DNA of 64,000 nt from Variovorax sp. DXTD-1 (lineage in GTDB: Bacteria; Pseudomonadota; Gammaproteobacteria; Burkholderiales; Burkholderiaceae_C): contig NZ_RWKH01000009.1 of assembly GCF_003984625.1 (NCBI RefSeq), positions 1 through 64,000 on the forward strand, written 5' to 3'. A program made the position numbers and the translations under genes. Shown here piece by piece: positions 38,987 to 48,238 of the stretch. The notes under the pieces are model-generated. The model was not told where the DNA came from, did not search any database, and worked only from the letters and a program-made list of their open reading frames with translations. Position 1 is the stretch's first letter. Every line of letters begins with the position of its first letter.

Positions 38987-39702
38987 GCAACAACAACACC
39001 ACGCTGCACTACATCTTCGATCCGATGTGCGGCTGGTGCTATGCGGCCGCACCGCTGGTCGATGCGGCGCGCAGCGTGGCCGGGCTCAAGGTCGAGTTCC
39101 ATGGCGGCGGCATGATGACCGGCGCCAACCGGCGGTCCATCACCGCGCAGTGGCGCGACTACGTGATGCCGCACGACCGGCGCATTACCGAGCTCACGGG
39201 CCAGCCCTTCGGCGAAGCCTACTTCGAAGGGCTGCTGCGCGACACCGGCGCGGTAATGGATTCCGAGCCGCCGACCACCGCGGTGCTCGCGGCTGAGGCG
39301 CTGCGAACGGGTGGCGGCCTCGACATGATCCATCGGCTGCAGCGCGCGCACTATGTCGAAGGCCGGCGCATCGCCGACGTGGACGTGCTCGCAGCGGTGG
39401 CCGCAGAACTTGGCTTTGATGCCGAGTCCTTTGCATCGGCTTTCGCACGCCTGTCCGGCGAGGCCACTGCGCAGCACATTGCCGCCAGCCGGCAGCTGCT
39501 GCAGCGCGCAGGTGGCCAGGGCTTCCCGACCTTTGTGCTGGTGCAAGCCGATGGCAGCGCGAGCCGGGTCGACATCGGTCCGTGGCTCGGGCGTGCCGAC
39601 GAATGGAAGGCGCAGCTGGCCACGCTGGCAGCGCCTGCTGGCGACGCGGCAAACGCTGGCGCCGGCCAAGCGTCGTGCGGCCCCGACAGCTGCGCAATCT
39701 AG
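38974..39702 (+). CDS. DsbA-family (FrnE-like) thioredoxin-fold protein
   Basis: A 242-residue thioredoxin-fold protein with active-site Cys19-Gly-Trp-Cys22 (DPMCGWCYAAAP), a helical insert (about 75-170), and the cis-Pro loop GQGFPTFVLV. There is no signal peptide, so it is likely cytoplasmic, as in the FrnE/DsbA-like oxidoreductase or isomerase group. An added C-terminal cysteine pair (Cys235, Cys240; SCGPDSCAI) is unusual. It starts inside the MBL-fold gene (13-bp overlap), implying translational coupling. Confidence 0.85.
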   Translation: MAAVSNNNTTLHYIFDPMCGWCYAAAPLVDAARSVAGLKVEFHGGGMMTGANRRSITAQWRDYVMPHDRRITELTGQPFGEAYFEGLLRDTGAVMDSEPPTTAVLAAEALRTGGGLDMIHRLQRAHYVEGRRIADVDVLAAVAAELGFDAESFASAFARLSGEATAQHIAASRQLLQRAGGQGFPTFVLVQADGSASRVDIGPWLGRADEWKAQLATLAAPAGDAANAGAGQASCGPDSCAI

Positions 39703-39723
39703 GCCATCACAGCCTTCGCGCTG

Positions 39724-41424
39724 CTACCTGCTGCACTGGAAGCTGCCCGCCTGCGATGCGTCGCCACCCGTGTAGCGAGGCCACAGCGGCCATTCGCACA
39801 GCGGACGGGAACGAACCACCCTGAACGGCGGCTGCACTTCCTGCTCGGCCAATTGCAGGCCGCCCGGTGCGCGGCCGCGTTCGACCCAGTCGGCCAGCGC
39901 GCCGAGCATGTCGACATTGGCCGGCGCGCCGGCGCCCACGTGGTCCACGCCCGGTGCGGTGTAAAGGCGCATGAAGCGGTCGACGTTGTCGCGCCCCATG
40001 CGCGCCACCACCGATTCGTAATAGCGAATGCCGGCGAACGGGCTCTGGGCATAGTCGGCCATGTGCTCCAGCATCAGCAGCTTGCCGCCGCGCGCATGGA
40101 ACGCGCTGAGATCGGGGTTGGTCGAATCCATCAGCTGCGAGACGGTGGCAATGCGCGCGGCGAAGTCTTCCGCACGGTAGTTGCGCACGTCGAGCGACGG
40201 ATTGCGCGCATAGAAATACTGCAGCGCCCCGCTGCCGTAGAACCATGCAATGCCGTTGCTCTGTTGCGGCGGCACCGTGGGCGCGGCAGTGCCCGTCCAC
40301 CACGCGTTCCAGCCGCCCGTGGCCGCAAAGGCCGGCGTGCCTTCGCCGCCGATGCCCCAGCCGGGGTACTCGGCCACGCCGTGCGCCAGCGGCACGGGTG
40401 AGCGCCACGGCGAGCGCAGCGTGCGCACCGCCTGCACCTGCGCATCGTTCAGGCAGTTGTCGCCGCTGGTGCCCGCGGCGCAGCGCAGGCTGGCGGGATC
40501 GAAGCGCTGCAGGCAGGCCACCGGGTTCGACACGATGCCGTCCACAGCACCGTCAGTGGCGTCGCACGATGCGAGCACTGCGTTGTGCACCAGCTGCACC
40601 TGCGCGGGCCGCAGCCATCCTTCGCCCATGGTGGCGATGCCGTTGCGCGTGCCGGCATGCTGCAGTCCCGTCCAGTTGATGACAGGCACGCGGCTGAAGA
40701 TGCCGTCGAAATCCCGCGGATAGCGCTGCGCCATGGTGAGCCCCTCGCGCCCGCCCTCGGAGCTGCCCACGAAGTACAGCTTCTGCGGTGCCTGCCCGTA
40801 GGCGCGCTGCATCAGCGCCACGGCCACGTCGCGCACCTTCTTGTACGAGGCATGCGCAAAATTGACCAGTGCCTCGTCGTTGAGCGCAAAGGCCTGCGGC
40901 GGCTGGCCCTGCACGTTCTGGTGGCCGGAGTCGGTGCCGTAGGTCACATAGCCTTGCGCGAGCGGCGTGGGCTGGTCGAAGCGCGCGCCCGGCACCAGCG
41001 CAAGGCCGGTGATCAGCACGCCGTTGAAACCGCCGCCGCCGTACTGCACGCTGCGCCCGTTCCACGCGAGCGGCAGGTTGACCTGGAACAGGATCGGCGG
41101 CGCCGCCGCATCGAGCGGCGCAATGCGCCCGAGCACCCTGCAGTGCGCGGGCGTAGGCGGCGTGATGCGCGCCGCGGGAGTACCTGCGCGCTCGGCCACG
41201 GCCAGTGCGGCGGCCGGAACAAGCGTGGCCGAGTCGATCGTCGCTGCGCCGCTCGGCAGGCCGATGGCCGCGGGTGCCACCGGCGCGATGAGCGCCGCGC
41301 AAGACGCCGCCGGATTGGCGCCGAGCGTGAGGTTCTGCGGCCCTGTGGTGGTGCTGCAAGCAGCCAGCAAGATGGCGGAGGCCAGCATGGCGCCCCCGTA
41401 AAACACTGTCTTGGGGATCGCCAT
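39724..41424 (-). CDS. Tannase/feruloyl-esterase family lipoprotein
   Basis: A 566-residue secreted esterase. The leader ends in LLAACST with lipobox Cys23, so it should be lipid-anchored. The tannase-family nucleophile motif GSSEGGREGL holds the Ser, and the C-terminal YTAPGVDHVGAGAP holds the catalytic His. It cleaves ester bonds of aromatic acids such as gallate, ferulate or phthalate monoesters. Placed directly after livF on the same strand (33-bp gap), it would liberate the substrate that the Liv system imports. Confidence 0.88.
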   Translation of the reverse strand: MAIPKTVFYGGAMLASAILLAACSTTTGPQNLTLGANPAASCAALIAPVAPAAIGLPSGAATIDSATLVPAAALAVAERAGTPAARITPPTPAHCRVLGRIAPLDAAAPPILFQVNLPLAWNGRSVQYGGGGFNGVLITGLALVPGARFDQPTPLAQGYVTYGTDSGHQNVQGQPPQAFALNDEALVNFAHASYKKVRDVAVALMQRAYGQAPQKLYFVGSSEGGREGLTMAQRYPRDFDGIFSRVPVINWTGLQHAGTRNGIATMGEGWLRPAQVQLVHNAVLASCDATDGAVDGIVSNPVACLQRFDPASLRCAAGTSGDNCLNDAQVQAVRTLRSPWRSPVPLAHGVAEYPGWGIGGEGTPAFAATGGWNAWWTGTAAPTVPPQQSNGIAWFYGSGALQYFYARNPSLDVRNYRAEDFAARIATVSQLMDSTNPDLSAFHARGGKLLMLEHMADYAQSPFAGIRYYESVVARMGRDNVDRFMRLYTAPGVDHVGAGAPANVDMLGALADWVERGRAPGGLQLAEQEVQPPFRVVRSRPLCEWPLWPRYTGGDASQAGSFQCSR

Positions 41425-41457
41425 TTGTGTATGTCTCCTTCTTGTTTGCCGGGACAG

Positions 41458-42154
41458 TTACCGGGCCACGCCCAGCAATCTTTCAAGCACCTGGGGCTGG
41501 CTGCGCAATGCCGCCGCGCTGTCGGTGTGCACGATGGTGCCGTGGTCGAGCACCACCGCGTGGTCGGAAATCGCGAGGATCGCCTGCGGGTGCTGTTCCA
41601 CGATGATGGCCGCCAGCCCCTCGTCCTGCGTGATGCGGCGGATGGCGCGCAACAGCTCTTCCACGATGATCGGCGCGAGGCCTTCGAGCGGCTCGTCGAG
41701 CAGCAGCAGCCGGGGGTTGAGCACCAGCGCCCGGCCCACAGCCAGCATCTGCTGCTCGCCGCCCGAAAGCTGCGTGCCGAGGTTGGTCTTGCGCTCGGCC
41801 AGGCGCGGGAACATCTCGTAGACGCGCTGCGGGCTCCACTTTCCGGGCCGCTCCACCGCCGTGAGGTTCTCGTGCACCGTGAGCGACTTGAAGATGTTGC
41901 GCTCCTGCGGCACCCAGCCAATGCCAGCCGCCGCGCGCTGGTGCGGTGCGAGCTTGTGCAGTGCCAAGCCACCGAGCGAGATGCTGCCGCCGTGCTGCCG
42001 CGTGGCGCCCGCCAGCGTGTTGATGAGCGTGGTCTTGCCCGTGCCGTTGCGGCCCAGGAGCGCCAGCGTTTGCCCTTCGCCGAGCGAAAAAGCCACGTCG
42101 TGCAGCACCACGGCCTCGCCGTAGCCGGCGCTCAGGTTCTCGATGCGGAGCAAC

Positions 42155-42162
<8 letters not shown>
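41458..42162 (-). CDS. livF: Branched-chain-type ABC transporter ATPase LivF
   Basis: A 234-residue ABC ATPase. Walker A GRNGTGKTT, signature LSGGEQQMLAVGRAL, Walker B LLLLDEPLEGLAP, and the LivF-typical IIVEQHPQAIL at the end. The ATG at 42162 is preferred to an upstream in-frame TTG at 42183; it overlaps livG by 8 bp. It powers HAAT-family uptake with LivG. In this neighbourhood the ligand is more likely an aromatic or other organic acid than a branched-chain amino acid. Confidence 0.9.
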
Positions 42163-42912
<750 letters not shown>

Positions 42913-42916
<4 letters not shown>

Positions 42917-43896
42917 GCGCCGCTCCCCTTTCTCTTGCCCAGCCACGTCCACGGCTTGAGCACGCGGTCGCGCCCCACCAGAACCAGCAGCACCAGCAGC
43001 AGCCCGATCCAGAACATCCAGTACTGCGGCGTCACGGCCGAGAGCCAGTTCTGCAGCAGCTTGAAGACGATGGCCCCCGCCACGCCGCCGTAGAGCCAAC
43101 CCACGCCGCCGATCACCAGCATGAGCAGCACGTCGGCCGATCGGTCGAAGGCCAGCACGTCGAGCGAGGCGAAGCCGGTGGTCTGCGCCAGCAGCGCGCC
43201 GGCGGCACCGGCAATGCCGGCCGCCACGGTGTAGATGACCACCACCCGCGACACCACCGGAATGCCGATGGCCATGGCACGCAGCCGGTTGTCGCGAATC
43301 GCCTTCAGCGTGGCGCCGAAGGGCGAATGCACGATGCGGCGCATCACGAGGAAGAGCAGAAGCATCACGGCCAGCGAATACCAGGCGGCCGTGCGGCCGT
43401 ACAGGTCGAACTCGAACAGGCCGAGCACCGGCCCCATCACCACGCCCTGCAGCCCGTCTGCACCGCCGGTGAGCCAGTCGAGCTTGTTGGCGAGCTCGAG
43501 CAGTAGCAGCGCGGTGCCGAGCGTGACCATCAACCGCGTGAGGTCGCTGCCCCGCAAAATGGTGACGCTGGCCACGAGCCCGAGCATGGCTGAGAGCACG
43601 GTGGCCACCAACAAGCCCACGGTCGGGTCCGGCATCACGAGCTTGGCGAAGAGTGCGGCCGTATACGCGCCAAAGCCGAAGAAGGCGGCATGGCCGAGCG
43701 ACACGATGCCCGTATAGCCCAGGATCAGGTCGAGCGACATCGCGAACAGCGCGACGATGGCAATCTCGTTGACCAGCAGCGAATGCGAAGGCATGAGGAA
43801 CGGCAGCGCGAACGCCACGGCCCACACCACGAATTCGAGTGGGCGCCACCGCGCCTTGTGCAGCAGGGTCGACTGGTACGTTGAAGGCTCGTTCAT
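42913..43896 (-). CDS. livM: Branched-chain-type ABC transporter permease LivM
   Basis: A 327-residue permease with about ten helices. The block GYTGIVSLGHAAFFGFGAYTAAL (about residues 60-82) and the cytoplasmic coupling helix RRIVHSPFGATLKAIRDNRLRA are LivM signatures. Adjacent to livH (stop and start abut) and overlapping livG by 4 bp. Confidence 0.93.
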
Positions 43897-44769
43897 TCAG
43901 CGGCCTCCCTTGCGCGTGAACAGGCCTTGCGGCCGCCACATCAATATCAGGATCATGAGCAGGTAGACGGTGAACGCGCCCATCTTGGGAATGAAATACT
44001 TGCCTGCCACGTCGGCAATGCCGAGCAGCAGCGCGGCCGCGAGCGGCCCGGTGATCGACGAGGTGCCGCCGACCGACACCACGATCAGGAAATAGATCAT
44101 GTACTTGAGCGGAAAGGTCGGATCGAGCCCGAGGATCTCGGCACCCAATGCACCACCGAGCCCCGCAAGGCCGGAGCCGACCGCAAAGGTCAGCAGGAAC
44201 ACGATGTTGACGTTGATGCCCAGCCCCGCCGCCACGCGCGGGTCATCGACTGCGGCGCGCAGCCGGCTGCCGAATCGGGTCTTCGAGAGAATGAGTTGAA
44301 GCACCACGGTGAGCACGGCGCACACGGCGATGATGAAGAGCCGGTAGTGCCCCATGCCGAGCAGCAGCGCACCGTCGCCCACCTCGGTGCGGCCGCGCAG
44401 CCATTCGGGCAACTGGATGTTCTGCTGCGAAGAACCGACGAAGTAGTCGATGGCCGCCACGGCCATGAAAGCGAGGCCGATGGAGAACAGCACCTGGTCG
44501 AGGTGCGGCTTGCCGTACATGGGCCGGTACAGCGTGCGCTCGAGCAATGCGCCAGCTAATGCCACCACGATGAACGCGAGCGGAAGGCAAGCCAGAAATG
44601 GCACGCCGAGTTTCTGCATCGCAAACACCGTGAGATAGCCGCCCGCCATCGCGAAGGCGCCGTGCGCCAGGTTGATGAAGTTCATCAGCCCGAGCGTCAC
44701 GGCCAAGCCTACCGCGAGCACGAAGAGCAGCATGCCGTAGGCAATGCCGTCGAAAAGAATGGTCAACAT
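43897..44769 (-). CDS. livH: Branched-chain-type ABC transporter permease LivH
   Basis: A 290-residue permease with about eight helices; [24 protein letters not shown] near the N-terminus and SKTRFGSRLRAAVDDPRVAAGLG (coupling helix) are LivH hallmarks. It is the first gene of livHMGF; the receptor gene lies 328 bp upstream on the same strand, separated by a structured repeat block. Confidence 0.93.
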   Translation of the reverse strand: MLTILFDGIAYGMLLFVLAVGLAVTLGLMNFINLAHGAFAMAGGYLTVFAMQKLGVPFLACLPLAFIVVALAGALLERTLYRPMYGKPHLDQVLFSIGLAFMAVAAIDYFVGSSQQNIQLPEWLRGRTEVGDGALLLGMGHYRLFIIAVCAVLTVVLQLILSKTRFGSRLRAAVDDPRVAAGLGINVNIVFLLTFAVGSGLAGLGGALGAEILGLDPTFPLKYMIYFLIVVSVGGTSSITGPLAAALLLGIADVAGKYFIPKMGAFTVYLLMILILMWRPQGLFTRKGGR

Positions 44770-44821
44770 GTTTGTTCTTCGGGTCTTGTGCTGTTGTTCA
44801 GGGCGCTGTTGTTCAGGGTGT

Positions 44822-44917
44822 GTGCAAAGGCCACCGGGTACTCCCCTCCGCGAATGTCCCCCGGCCTTCGGCCTCCTCCTTTATTTCGCTGCGGGGAGCA
44901 CCCGATGGCCTGTGCAC
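44822..44917 (-). repeat. Structured hairpin element, copy A
   Basis: Outer arms of 25 nt (44822-44846 and 44893-44917) pair at 22 of 25 positions. Two of the three mismatches become G-U wobbles if the minus strand is transcribed, so minus is the likely RNA strand. The conserved centre, read on minus, is CGCAGCGAAATAAAGGAGGA, an inner hairpin GGCC-GAA-GGCC, then GGGGGACATTCGCGGA. GCGAA/TTCGC pairing continues the stem inside the outer arms. Confidence 0.75.
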
Positions 44918-44962
44918 TTGGACGCGCTTCTGGTGCACCGCTGATCAACGACTGCTCTGAAT

Positions 44963-45064
44963 CACGCACCCGCCGGCGGGGTGCCTTGCGCAGCGAAATA
45001 AAGGAGGAGGGGCGCAGCCCCGGGGGACATTCGCGGAGCAAGGTACCCCGTCGGCGGGTGCGCG
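44963..45064 (+). repeat. Structured hairpin element, copy B
   Basis: Same conserved centre as copy A but in the opposite orientation. Outer arms of 27 nt (44963-44989 and 45038-45064) differ fully in sequence from those of copy A yet pair at 24 of 27; two of the mismatches are G-U wobbles on the plus strand. The inner hairpin is GGGGC-GCA-GCCCC instead of GGCC-GAA-GGCC. Pairing is kept while sequence changes, i.e. covariation. Confidence 0.75.
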
Positions 45065-45097
45065 CCCTGAACAACGCACGTCATGCACCCCGGGCAA

Positions 45098-46273
45098 TTA
45101 CTTCGCCTTGCCCGGATCCTTCACACCCTTGATCACATCGAACTCGACGTTGTAGAGCTGCCCGTCCTTCTTCTCGACCTTGCGCAGATACACGTCCTGC
45201 ACGATGTCGCGCGTCTGCGCATCGATGTATACCGGACCGCGCGGGCTCTCGAAGATCTGGCCCTTCATGGCCGCAAGCAGCGCATCGCCGCCGCCCTGCC
45301 CCTTGGTCGCCTTCAGGGCTTCGTAGATCACGCGCATGCCGTCATAGCCGCCGACGGCCATGAAGTTGGGGCGCATCTTCGGGTTGGCCTTCTGGAAGGC
45401 TTCGACAAACTTCTTGTTGGTGGGCGAAGGATGCGCGGCCGAGTAGTGGTGCGAGGTGACCACGCCCAGCGCGCCGTCGCCCATGTCGTTCAGCTGATCG
45501 TCGTCGGTCACGTCGCCGGTGGCGATCATGCGGATGCCGGCCTTGTCCATGCCACGCTCGAGAAACTGCTTCATCACCGCCGCGCCCGCGCCCGAGGGTA
45601 CGAAGACGAACAGCGCATCGGGCTTGAGGTCGCGCACCTTCTGCAAGAAAGGCGCGAAGTCCGGGTTGCGCAGCGGCACGCGCAGCTTCTCGACCACCTT
45701 GCCGCCGTTGAGCTGGAAGCGCTCGGTGAAGAACTTCTCCGCGTCGTTGCCCGGGCCGTAGTCGGCGACCAGCGTCACCACCGACTTCACGCCGTTCTTG
45801 GGTGCCCAGTCGCCCATGGCCACCGACACCTGCGGCAGCGTGAAGCTGCTGCGCACGATGTAGGGCGAGGCTTCGGTAATGCTGGAGGTGGCCGCGGCCA
45901 TCACGACCTGCGGCGTCTTCGATTGGGTGGCCAGCGGCGCGGCGGCCAGCGCGGCCGGCGTGACGCCAAAGCCGGCGATCACGTTCACCTTGTCGTTCAC
46001 GATGAGTTCCTGCGCAAGGCGCTTGGTCACGTCCGGCGTGGCCACGTCGTCCTTGACGATCAGCTCGATCTTCTTGCCCGCCACGGTGTCGCCGTTCTGC
46101 GCCATGTACAGCCGCGCGGCGGCTTCGATCTGCCGGCCGGTGGAGGCCTGCTGACCGGTCATGGGCAGGATGAGGCCGATCTTGAACTTGTTGCTGTCTT
46201 GCGCGCTGGCAAGCGACATGGAAAGCGCGAGCGCCGTGAGGCCTGCGGTCTGGATGAGTTGGCGTCTTTGCAT
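45098..46273 (-). CDS. LivJ-like ABC transporter substrate-binding protein
   Basis: A 391-residue periplasmic type-1 binding protein with signal peptide (MQRRQLIQTAGLTALALSMSLASAQ). KIGLILPMTGQQASTGRQIEAAARLY is the HAAT receptor opening, followed by VIAGFGVTPAALAAAPLATQSKTPQV and GYDGMRVIYEALKAT. The start at 46273 follows AAGGAAAAC; an open frame upstream to 46354 lacks a signal sequence. It provides substrate to LivHMGF. Receptors of this type in Burkholderiales often bind aromatic acids. Confidence 0.9.
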   Translation of the reverse strand: MQRRQLIQTAGLTALALSMSLASAQDSNKFKIGLILPMTGQQASTGRQIEAAARLYMAQNGDTVAGKKIELIVKDDVATPDVTKRLAQELIVNDKVNVIAGFGVTPAALAAAPLATQSKTPQVVMAAATSSITEASPYIVRSSFTLPQVSVAMGDWAPKNGVKSVVTLVADYGPGNDAEKFFTERFQLNGGKVVEKLRVPLRNPDFAPFLQKVRDLKPDALFVFVPSGAGAAVMKQFLERGMDKAGIRMIATGDVTDDDQLNDMGDGALGVVTSHHYSAAHPSPTNKKFVEAFQKANPKMRPNFMAVGGYDGMRVIYEALKATKGQGGGDALLAAMKGQIFESPRGPVYIDAQTRDIVQDVYLRKVEKKDGQLYNVEFDVIKGVKDPGKAK

Positions 46274-46401
46274 GAAGTTTTCCTTGGAGAGACGGAATGC
46301 GAACCAGCGGTCATTTTTCAACACTTTGCAACACGCGGCGGAGCAGGCAATCACCTACTCCGCCCCCGAGCCGGGACTTTGTTGCGCGATGAACAAATGA
46401 A

Positions 46402-46420
46402 CTGCGCGATGATCGCGCAG
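46402..46420. repeat. 19-bp near-perfect palindrome after the reductase gene
   Basis: CTGCGCGAT-G-ATCGCGCAG, nine-bp arms with a single central base, 8 bp beyond the reductase stop. The half-site TGCGCGATGA also occurs alone at 46383-46392. With no T-run on the minus strand it is not a normal terminator; it might be an operator or a mRNA end stabiliser ahead of the receptor gene. Confidence 0.5.
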
Positions 46421-46427
46421 CGGGTCT

Positions 46428-47414
46428 TCAGCTGTCGGGCCGGTACGAAGAATCGAGCGTGAGGGTGCCCACGGCACGCGACACGCAGGCGCAAATGCGA
46501 GTGGCCGCCTGCTTCTCATGTTCGCTCAGGAACACGTCGCGGTGGTCGACCTCTCCGTCGACGGCGAGCACGTCCATGGCGCACAGGCCGCACTCGCCGC
46601 GTTTGCAGTCCCACAGCGTTTCCACGCCGGCGGCGTCCAATGCCTCGAGCAAGGTGCAATCGGCCGGCACGGTAATCGCCAGGTCGTGCCGCGGAATGCG
46701 CACCGTGAAGGCCTGCGTTGCGAGGCGCCCGCTGCTGCCGAAGGTTTCGAATCGCAGGTCCGCCGGGGCGCGGCCCGCGGCTTGCCAGGCGCGCTTGACG
46801 GCTTCGAGCATCGGCACCGGCCCGCAGGTGTAGAGCTGGCCGCCTTGCGGCAAAGCGGCGATGGCCGAAGCGAAGTCGATGGGCACTGCGCCTTCATGCG
46901 CCGCAACGTCGTCGCCCAACGCCTCGCGCAACCGGTCGAGGTAAGCGAACTCTCCAGCATGGCGCGCGCCATAGAGCATCTTCACGGGCACGCCGGTGCG
47001 CCGCGCATGCTCCCCCAGGCGTTCGGCCATCAGCACCAGCGGCGTAATGCCGATGCCGCCGGCCACCAGCAGGTAGCCCGGTGCGCTGGTGTCGAGCGGA
47101 AAGTGATTCTGCGGGGCGCTCACCTGCAGCCGGTCGCCCACGGCCAGGCGCCACATTGCGAGCGAGCCGCCGCGGCCGTCGTCGAGCCGCTTCACGGCGA
47201 TGCACCAGCACTGGCCGTCGCCCTCGCCCACCAGCGAGTAAGAGCGCGTCTGCAGCTTGCCCTGGGCGGTCATCACCTGCACCTGCAGGTGCGAACCGGG
47301 ATCGTAGGTGGCGGCAAAGCCCGGCTCCGGCCGCAGTTCGAACTCGCGCACCGTGGGTGTGACGTCGCGCAGCGCAACGACCTGCGCCTGCATCCATTGA
47401 AGATCGCTTTTCAT
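46428..47414 (-). CDS. PDR/VanB-family FMN–2Fe-2S oxygenase reductase
   Basis: A 328-residue reductase that passes electrons from NAD(P)H to a Rieske oxygenase. FMN domain (TRSYSLVGEG, about 56-65), NAD domain (YLLVAGGIGITPLVLMA and YTCGPVPMLEAVK), then a C-terminal plant-type 2Fe-2S domain with Cys270, Cys275, Cys278 and Cys310 (WDCKRGECGLC, CVSR). The domain order FMN-NAD-2Fe-2S is that of phthalate dioxygenase reductase/VanB. Its oxygenase partner is almost certainly the Rieske gene two genes upstream. Confidence 0.92.
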   Translation of the reverse strand: MKSDLQWMQAQVVALRDVTPTVREFELRPEPGFAATYDPGSHLQVQVMTAQGKLQTRSYSLVGEGDGQCWCIAVKRLDDGRGGSLAMWRLAVGDRLQVSAPQNHFPLDTSAPGYLLVAGGIGITPLVLMAERLGEHARRTGVPVKMLYGARHAGEFAYLDRLREALGDDVAAHEGAVPIDFASAIAALPQGGQLYTCGPVPMLEAVKRAWQAAGRAPADLRFETFGSSGRLATQAFTVRIPRHDLAITVPADCTLLEALDAAGVETLWDCKRGECGLCAMDVLAVDGEVDHRDVFLSEHEKQAATRICACVSRAVGTLTLDSSYRPDS

Positions 47415-47455
47415 CGGGGACACCAACAGAAAAAAGGAAGAGAAAGGCCGTTCGC

Positions 47456-48238
47456 TCAGCCGCGCCGGCGGATCAATTGCACGCCGGGCAGCGCGCGCCG
47501 CTCGGCGCCGGGCGTGCCGTGCAGCGCCTCGCGCAGGTTGCGCCGCGCGATGCGGCTGTGCTCGCGCATCAGCGCCTCGGCGCGCGAACCCTCGCCGGCC
47601 TCGATGGCGTCGAGCACCTGCAGGTGCTGGTCTTGCGCAATGACGAGCATGTCGCGCGCGGCGGGCGAATTGGCCTGCACGACGACAAAGCCGGAGGGCG
47701 ATGCGAACGGCAGGTTGATCACGCGCTCGAGCTGCTGCGCAATCACAGGGCTCGCCGCCATTTCGCACAGCAGCGCGTGAAACTTTTCGTTGTGCGTGAC
47801 GTAGCGCGAAAAAGCCGCATCGTCGAGCGCGGGTTCGCGCAGCAGTTCGTCGATGCGTGCCAGGCAGGCGCGCGCCTCGCGCAGCACCACCGGCGCCGCG
47901 CCGCGCTCGGCCGCAAGCCGCGCCACCAGGCCTTCGAGCGTGCCGCGCAATTCGATGGCGTCGGCCACGTCGCGCTCGGAAAACGTACGCACCGCATAGC
48001 CGCCGTTGGGCAGCGCCTCGAGCAGGCCTTCTTGCTCCAGCCGCATGAGCGCGCTGCGCACCGGCGTACGCGAGACGCCGAGTTGTTCGGAGATGGCTAC
48101 TTCGGCAATGCGCGCGCCGCCCGGCAGTTCGCCGGCCAGGATCATTTCGCGCAGGCGCAGCTGCGCCTTCACGGCCTGCGAGCTGCCGCCGTCGCCGGCT
48201 TCGACGGGCGAGACAGGAGAGATGGCCGCGGTCTTCAT
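47456..48238 (-). CDS. GntR-family (FadR/FCD-type) regulator
   Basis: A 260-residue regulator: winged HTH in about residues 22-88 ([24 protein letters not shown]) and an all-helical FCD ligand domain (about 95-230) with typical Asp/His metal-binding positions. It sits between the oxygenase gene (4-bp ATGA overlap) and the reductase gene (41-bp gap), an unusual position for a regulator. Its probable operators are two ATGTATACAGA sites in the divergent promoter region at about 49.35-49.42 kb. Confidence 0.88.
   Translation of the reverse strand: MKTAAISPVSPVEAGDGGSSQAVKAQLRLREMILAGELPGGARIAEVAISEQLGVSRTPVRSALMRLEQEGLLEALPNGGYAVRTFSERDVADAIELRGTLEGLVARLAAERGAAPVVLREARACLARIDELLREPALDDAAFSRYVTHNEKFHALLCEMAASPVIAQQLERVINLPFASPSGFVVVQANSPAARDMLVIAQDQHLQVLDAIEAGEGSRAEALMREHSRIARRNLREALHGTPGAERRALPGVQLIRRRG

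Larger units (their letters stand above)
44793..45075. repeat. Composite inverted-repeat block between receptor gene and livH
   Basis: A 283-bp block bounded by a perfect 14-bp inverted repeat, GTTGTTCAGGGCGC (44793-44806) and its complement (45062-45075); an extra partial copy of the left end is at 44808-44818. Inside are two large hairpin elements in opposite orientation (44822-44917 and 44963-45064). It fills most of the 328-bp gap 44770-45097; no protein gene is credible there. It looks like a small mobile or repetitive element without coding capacity. Confidence 0.8.

Noticed and set aside
44763-45074. Short open frames inside the repeat block near livH
   Set aside because: They follow the inverted repeat, have no ribosome site or family similarity, and would be disrupted by the hairpin structure.
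44793-45075. CRISPR array or IS remnant
   Set aside because: Only two inverted, not tandem, units, no regular spacers and no transposase gene or fragment nearby.
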